Of a stretch of 46,985 bases of DNA, positions 43,412-46,985 are shown piece by piece. The DNA is from Planctomycetota bacterium (lineage in GTDB: Bacteria; Planctomycetota; Phycisphaerae; Phycisphaerales; SM1A02). Position 1 is the first letter of the stretch; every line of letters starts with the position of its first letter. Under the pieces are notes generated by a model. It was not told the DNA's origin and ran no database searches. It saw only the letters and a program-made list of their open reading frames with translations. Position numbers and translations under genes: made by a program. The stretch covers positions 21,735 to 68,719 of the forward strand of contig QWPV01000008.1 of assembly GCA_003671055.1 (NCBI GenBank), read 5' to 3'.

Positions 43412-46216
43412 TTACTTCGCGCTGTCGCTTGAGATTCTGATCCAATTTACGCTGCCGCTGCAGGTTTCGACGTAGTTTGTGACTGCGTCGTCTGCAAAGA
43501 AGGTGATGACACCGTTGCTCGGCGGAATCGCGAGTCCAAGCGGATCAGGAACGATCCATTGCACCGCGCCATTGATGGTCGCGCTGAGTAACTTCGTATC
43601 TCCATTGCGCGCGAGACCCACCGTGATCGGCACGCCAATCGGCAACGTCGCGTCGCTCATCGGAGTGAGCGGCGGAAGAATCTGAAACACCGCGCCTGAT
43701 GGACCGCGATAGAAGCCGCGATCGAGAGTGCGATTGGAGAAGTCCAACAGTTTCGAGGCGGCAAACTGCGTGGCGTTCAATTCGATCTCAAACTCGATCG
43801 TGAAGTCGCTGAGGTCGAGTCCGTCGACCGCAACGATGAGGCCTTGATTAGCGCCGAAGACATAAGCGCCATCCACAAGCATTCCACCAAGCGGCTGCGC
43901 GACGACATCTGTGCCGACGCTGTCGTTGTAGTTCTTGTCGAAGGTGTACTCGTGCACGAGTACTGGATCGTTCACGAGCAAGCATGTCGGTACATCAGCA
44001 ATCGGAAATGGATCTTCGCCCCACGCGTTGAGCACGCACGCGAGATCATCGCCATCAACAATGCCATCTTGCGTGGCATCCCAGAAGCCCATCGAGCCCC
44101 ACTCACTGAACACGCCCGCGATATCCGCGCCATCAACCACGCCATCAAGATTTCCATCCGACAGCGAATTCGGTTGCGAAAGAATCGTGTTGATGAGTTG
44201 GATTTTCAGCAAGTCATACTCGGCTTGTGCTTCAGTCGGCATTGCATCGGCGAGCGGATCCCACACGCCCTCTGTGCCATCATCACCTTCAATGCCAGGC
44301 TCATACGGCGCTACTTGCGGCTTGAGTTGATACAAGCGCAGATTGCAATCGTTGGGCTCCAAGCAGTTGGGAAGTTGCTGCACGACGAGTTTCCACAGAC
44401 CGTGACGCACCGCGTAGGACACGAGTGATGGCGGTGAAACCCAGGTGCTGCCCTGAGGGCATTGATCTTGCATGTCTGGCGGAAGCATGCAGTAGTTTGT
44501 TCCACCGCAGGGGTAGATGGCGTTGCTTGGATCGGTGGTGGCGATGTCGCAATAATTCGTGTTCGGATACGGCGTGCGATCCGATCCACCTGCCCAACAA
44601 CCACCGTTCGCTTCACAAAGCGAAGGGCTCGTGATGAGTCCATCAATCATTGTTGTGCCGAGAATGCAAGGACCGACACTGCCGACGACGAATGATCCTT
44701 GCTTGTACATGGCAAAGTCGAACTCTCGAATCGGGCCTTGCTTCGCGTTCGTCAGATACGGCATCATCGGTTTACAGTCGAGGCGCCGCGTTGGCGTTTC
44801 CACTGCGGTCCAATCGACGCCCGCGGTCTCGCAGAACAGACCGAAGAGATCTGTAATCGACACGACCTCATCGACTGTGCGACCTGGATCAACGACTCGC
44901 GCGCCCGCAATCATGCACGCGCTTCGCACGCCCGTTTCATAGACCGTTTGTTTCGCGCGGGTTGGATCAAAGGGAAACAAGACATCAAATCCATAGGTTC
45001 CGTTGTCATTGACGATGACCAGCATGGTGTTGGCGGCAGCGAGGTCGCCCAACTCAAACACGCCATTTACGCGGCTCGCAAGGTTGAGTCCGATCAGCAT
45101 GTCGCCAATCGATCTGTCAAGCGACTCAACCATGAGTTTGAATTGCTGACGGTATCCAACACCCGCAAGCGAACACGGCACATCGGTCACGGCGGGGCCT
45201 GTGAGTCCTGGCGGCGGCGTTTGAATCGGAGTGTGCGCGGATGAATGCGTGGAGAACGCGATCCAAGGCTTGCCGGTCGCGCGCGCGTTGTCGATCCATT
45301 CGACGCTGCGGCGACTGATGAAGCTCGTGAGATACTCGCGCTGCGGCAACTCTGGTCGCGTCACCGCGCCAAGCGCGCAGAGCGTTCGCTGCCAGACGTA
45401 ATACGCGTTGAGCTCCTCGAAATTGATGTTGCCACACACGCCTTCCGCGCATGTTGCTGCGAGCGTGCCATCGCGCTTCAGCAGCGGCATCGCGCCCATC
45501 GCCATCGCGTGATACGGATTCACATTCTCAATACATCGACCATCAGGAAAGCACGCAGCGCCACGCACAGTGAAGCCGCCGATGCCGCCGCAGTCGTAGG
45601 TTCCAGTCGCGGCTTGTCCACCGATTGTCGTGTCAACTGACGGCGGCAGATCCCAATATCCATCGTAGAAATCAACGCCCAGCGTAGTGAACGGCGCTTG
45701 GAATCCGTAGCCAGGTGGCGTGTTGTCTACGCCGCCACCCATGTGATACTTCCCGAGCATGCCCGAGATATAGCCAGCCTCGCGCAGAAGTTTTGGAACA
45801 GTGACTTCACTCGGATGCAGTTGCGAGATCGGCAACATCGGATCAACGATGGCAGTGACGACGCCTGTGCGGAAACTTTGGCGGCCCGTAAGCATCGCCG
45901 CGCGCGAAGGTGAACACTCTGGCGTCGCCCAGAAGTTGCGAAAGCTCACGCTGTGCGTTGCGATCTCCGCAAGCACAGGCATCGATGGCGCTTCAGGCAT
46001 CGCATTCCAACCAAACGGCGGAAAGGCGAGTTGATCCATGCCAATGTCGTCAAGCACGATGACGAGAATGTTCGGCGGAGTTCCTGTCGCAGACTTCGAT
46101 CGAGGCGCATCGGCGTGCAGCGAAGTCACGATGAGCGACGACATCACCGCACAAAGCGCGACGGACAGAGAAGACGCAAGCGCGCCACGAAAAACCCTCT
46201 TCGTCGAACTAGGCAT
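43412..46216 (-). CDS. Secreted sulfatase with dockerin and LamG-like domains
   Basis: 934 residues. Signal peptide in GALASSLSVALCAVMSSLIV; sulfatase domain from ~residue 46 with ILVIVLDDIG (metal-binding Asp pair 56-57), the nucleophile motif CSPSR (Cys101, converted to formylglycine by FGE in Cys-type enzymes) and GKYHMGGG. It hydrolyses sulfate esters, probably of algal or other polysaccharides; substrate not evident. A dockerin pair lies at ~686-735 (DGNLDGVVDGADIAGVFSEW, DATQDGIVDGDDLACVLNAW), followed at the C-terminus by a jelly-roll LamG-like domain (LVHEYTFDKNYNDSVGTDVV, FTIEFEIELNATQF). A dockerin in the middle is less common than at the end. Convergent with murD. Confidence 0.92.
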   Translation of the reverse strand: MPSSTKRVFRGALASSLSVALCAVMSSLIVTSLHADAPRSKSATGTPPNILVIVLDDIGMDQLAFPPFGWNAMPEAPSMPVLAEIATHSVSFRNFWATPECSPSRAAMLTGRQSFRTGVVTAIVDPMLPISQLHPSEVTVPKLLREAGYISGMLGKYHMGGGVDNTPPGYGFQAPFTTLGVDFYDGYWDLPPSVDTTIGGQAATGTYDCGGIGGFTVRGAACFPDGRCIENVNPYHAMAMGAMPLLKRDGTLAATCAEGVCGNINFEELNAYYVWQRTLCALGAVTRPELPQREYLTSFISRRSVEWIDNARATGKPWIAFSTHSSAHTPIQTPPPGLTGPAVTDVPCSLAGVGYRQQFKLMVESLDRSIGDMLIGLNLASRVNGVFELGDLAAANTMLVIVNDNGTYGFDVLFPFDPTRAKQTVYETGVRSACMIAGARVVDPGRTVDEVVSITDLFGLFCETAGVDWTAVETPTRRLDCKPMMPYLTNAKQGPIREFDFAMYKQGSFVVGSVGPCILGTTMIDGLITSPSLCEANGGCWAGGSDRTPYPNTNYCDIATTDPSNAIYPCGGTNYCMLPPDMQDQCPQGSTWVSPPSLVSYAVRHGLWKLVVQQLPNCLEPNDCNLRLYQLKPQVAPYEPGIEGDDGTEGVWDPLADAMPTEAQAEYDLLKIQLINTILSQPNSLSDGNLDGVVDGADIAGVFSEWGSMGFWDATQDGIVDGDDLACVLNAWGEDPFPIADVPTCLLVNDPVLVHEYTFDKNYNDSVGTDVVAQPLGGMLVDGAYVFGANQGLIVAVDGLDLSDFTIEFEIELNATQFAASKLLDFSNRTLDRGFYRGPSGAVFQILPPLTPMSDATLPIGVPITVGLARNGDTKLLSATINGAVQWIVPDPLGLAIPPSNGVITFFADDAVTNYVETCSGSVNWIRISSDSAK

Positions 46217-46322
46217 AGTGAGAACCTGAAACCCTTCGCGCCGAAGAGACGATCAGCGCGAACCAAGTATGGCGCGCAATGAGCCCAGTGCAAGCAAACC
46301 GTGTTGATCCTGCACCGTGCAC

Positions 46323-46352
46323 TGGACAGGCAAGCCAAGGCTTGCCTGTCCA
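46323..46352. repeat. Perfect GGACAGGCA palindrome (REP-like)
   Basis: TGGACAGGCAAGCC (46323-46336), loop AA, GGCTTGCCTGTCCA (46339-46352): perfect 14-bp arms. The outer part shares GGACAGGCA/TGCCTGTCC with the other repeats. It sits in the 151-bp gap between two minus-strand genes and has no T-run, so it is a REP-type element rather than an intrinsic terminator. Confidence 0.85.
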
Positions 46353-46367
46353 ATGCATCGTTCTGGC

Positions 46368-46985
46368 TCAACGCACCGGGATCGACAGCAGCGGCGTGCC
46401 TGCAGCGGGCGCGGCTTGGATGCGGAACAATTGCATCAGCAGCGCGAGCGTGTCCTTCGATGGGATGTCCGTGTTGTCGATGCTGAAGTAGTGACCGCCG
46501 TGCTGAACCCACACCACTGCTTCTTTCGGCATGTCTTTTGATGTGCGAATCGTGATCGCGCCGTTGGGCTTTGTCGCTTTGGTGCGACCGGCATGCTCAA
46601 TCGGCGTCTCCGTGTTCTTTGACGCGACGAACATGATGTCGCTCAGTGAACGCAGTTGGAACGCATCGGCGTGAATCAATTCGGTTCCCGCGAGGATCTC
46701 GAGCGCACCGTTGCGACTCACCACGCTGAGTTTTCCATCCTCTTGCGCTTTCTGCAGCATCTCGACTGTCGCGGTGAACTGCGCGAAGCTCGGCGAGCCA
46801 CTGTCGTTGCGCAGCGGATTCGCGGGATCCAACGCGATCTTCTCGACGATCAAGTCGCACAGTTTCGTCACGGGCCAGCCCGCGCGCACAAGTAGACACA
46901 GCGTGTCAAATGACACTTCGGTCATGAACTGCGTGACGTACGCCTTGCCTTCAATCGGCGTGTAGGTAATCGTTGGCTTCGATGC
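46368..46985 (-). CDS. Uncharacterised protein, 5' end beyond the window
   Basis: Partial gene: the frame stays open to the window edge, so at least 205 residues are present and the N-terminus is missing. An internal ATG at 46925 is probably not the start, since the residues before it (ASKPTITYTPIEGKAYVTQF) read like continuous protein. FMTEVSFDTLCLLVRAGWPV and KLCDLIVEKIALD, then NPLRNDSGSPSFAQF, recall a family of bacterial lipoproteins with a VxxINGLRN-like motif; this is a weak impression. Near the C-terminus MPKEAVVWVQHGGHYFSIDN is a likely beta-rich part. Followed by the palindrome at 46323. Confidence 0.6.
   Translation of the reverse strand, partial: ASKPTITYTPIEGKAYVTQFMTEVSFDTLCLLVRAGWPVTKLCDLIVEKIALDPANPLRNDSGSPSFAQFTATVEMLQKAQEDGKLSVVSRNGALEILAGTELIHADAFQLRSLSDIMFVASKNTETPIEHAGRTKATKPNGAITIRTSKDMPKEAVVWVQHGGHYFSIDNTDIPSKDTLALLMQLFRIQAAPAAGTPLLSIPVR

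Overview
The window looks like a chromosome segment of a planctomycete of the class Phycisphaerae, probably order Phycisphaerales. This is inferred from moderately high GC, exported proteins that end in the tail PGAVALLGLAGLAGRRRR (the PEP-CTERM-like form common in that group), dockerin-like DGADL...LNxWG repeats on secreted proteins, a Cys-type sulfatase, and peptidoglycan and ribosomal genes scattered outside their usual clusters. No rRNA, tRNA, CRISPR array, phage or plasmid genes were found.

Layout. 1-1.8 kb: ribosomal/tRNA-modification block rpsP-trmD-rplS (rimM is absent from its usual place), closed by a strong terminator. 1.8-4.3 kb: queD, an unknown gene that carries a repeat pair inside its reading frame, an HNH endonuclease and a Cys/Lys-rich SnoaL-like protein. 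4.3-6 kb: a REP-associated tyrosine transposase (RAYT) flanked on both sides by short repeats with the core GTGCCTGTCCC. 6-8.8 kb: CPBP membrane protease, then rplM-rpsI. 8.8-16.2 kb: a divergent sigma-like protein, alanine racemase, DEAD-box helicase, pseudouridine-5'-phosphate glycosidase and Rho with a Gln/His/Arg-rich insert. 16.2-25.9 kb: murA, a fibro-slime protein, a plant-type ferredoxin-NADP reductase, fumarase, a TPR protein, rpsR and a two-gene c-di-GMP module. 26-34.3 kb: metallophosphoesterase, the coupled operon ygfZ-small membrane protein-mvaB, an M42 aminopeptidase, murG-ftsW and miaB. 34.3-41.1 kb: an exported-protein region with two tandem PEP-CTERM paralogs embedded in repeat clusters, a dockerin protein and a reprolysin-like metalloprotease with dockerin. 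41.1-47 kb: a DUF4190-like membrane protein, murD, a large secreted sulfatase with dockerin and LamG-like domains, and a partial uncharacterised gene.

How it fits together. Housekeeping functions dominate: translation, peptidoglycan synthesis (alr, murA, murD, murG, ftsW), transcription termination and central metabolism. The accessory part is the secreted/sorted protein block and a dispersed repeat family. The most interesting signal is that family. One core (GTGCCTGTCCC or its complement) appears beside the RAYT gene, as a 20-bp inverted pair inside a coding gene, in two expanded clusters around the PEP-CTERM genes, and as a perfect 14-bp-arm palindrome sharing the inner TGCCTGTCC near the right edge. 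Several clusters have grown into local tandem arrays.
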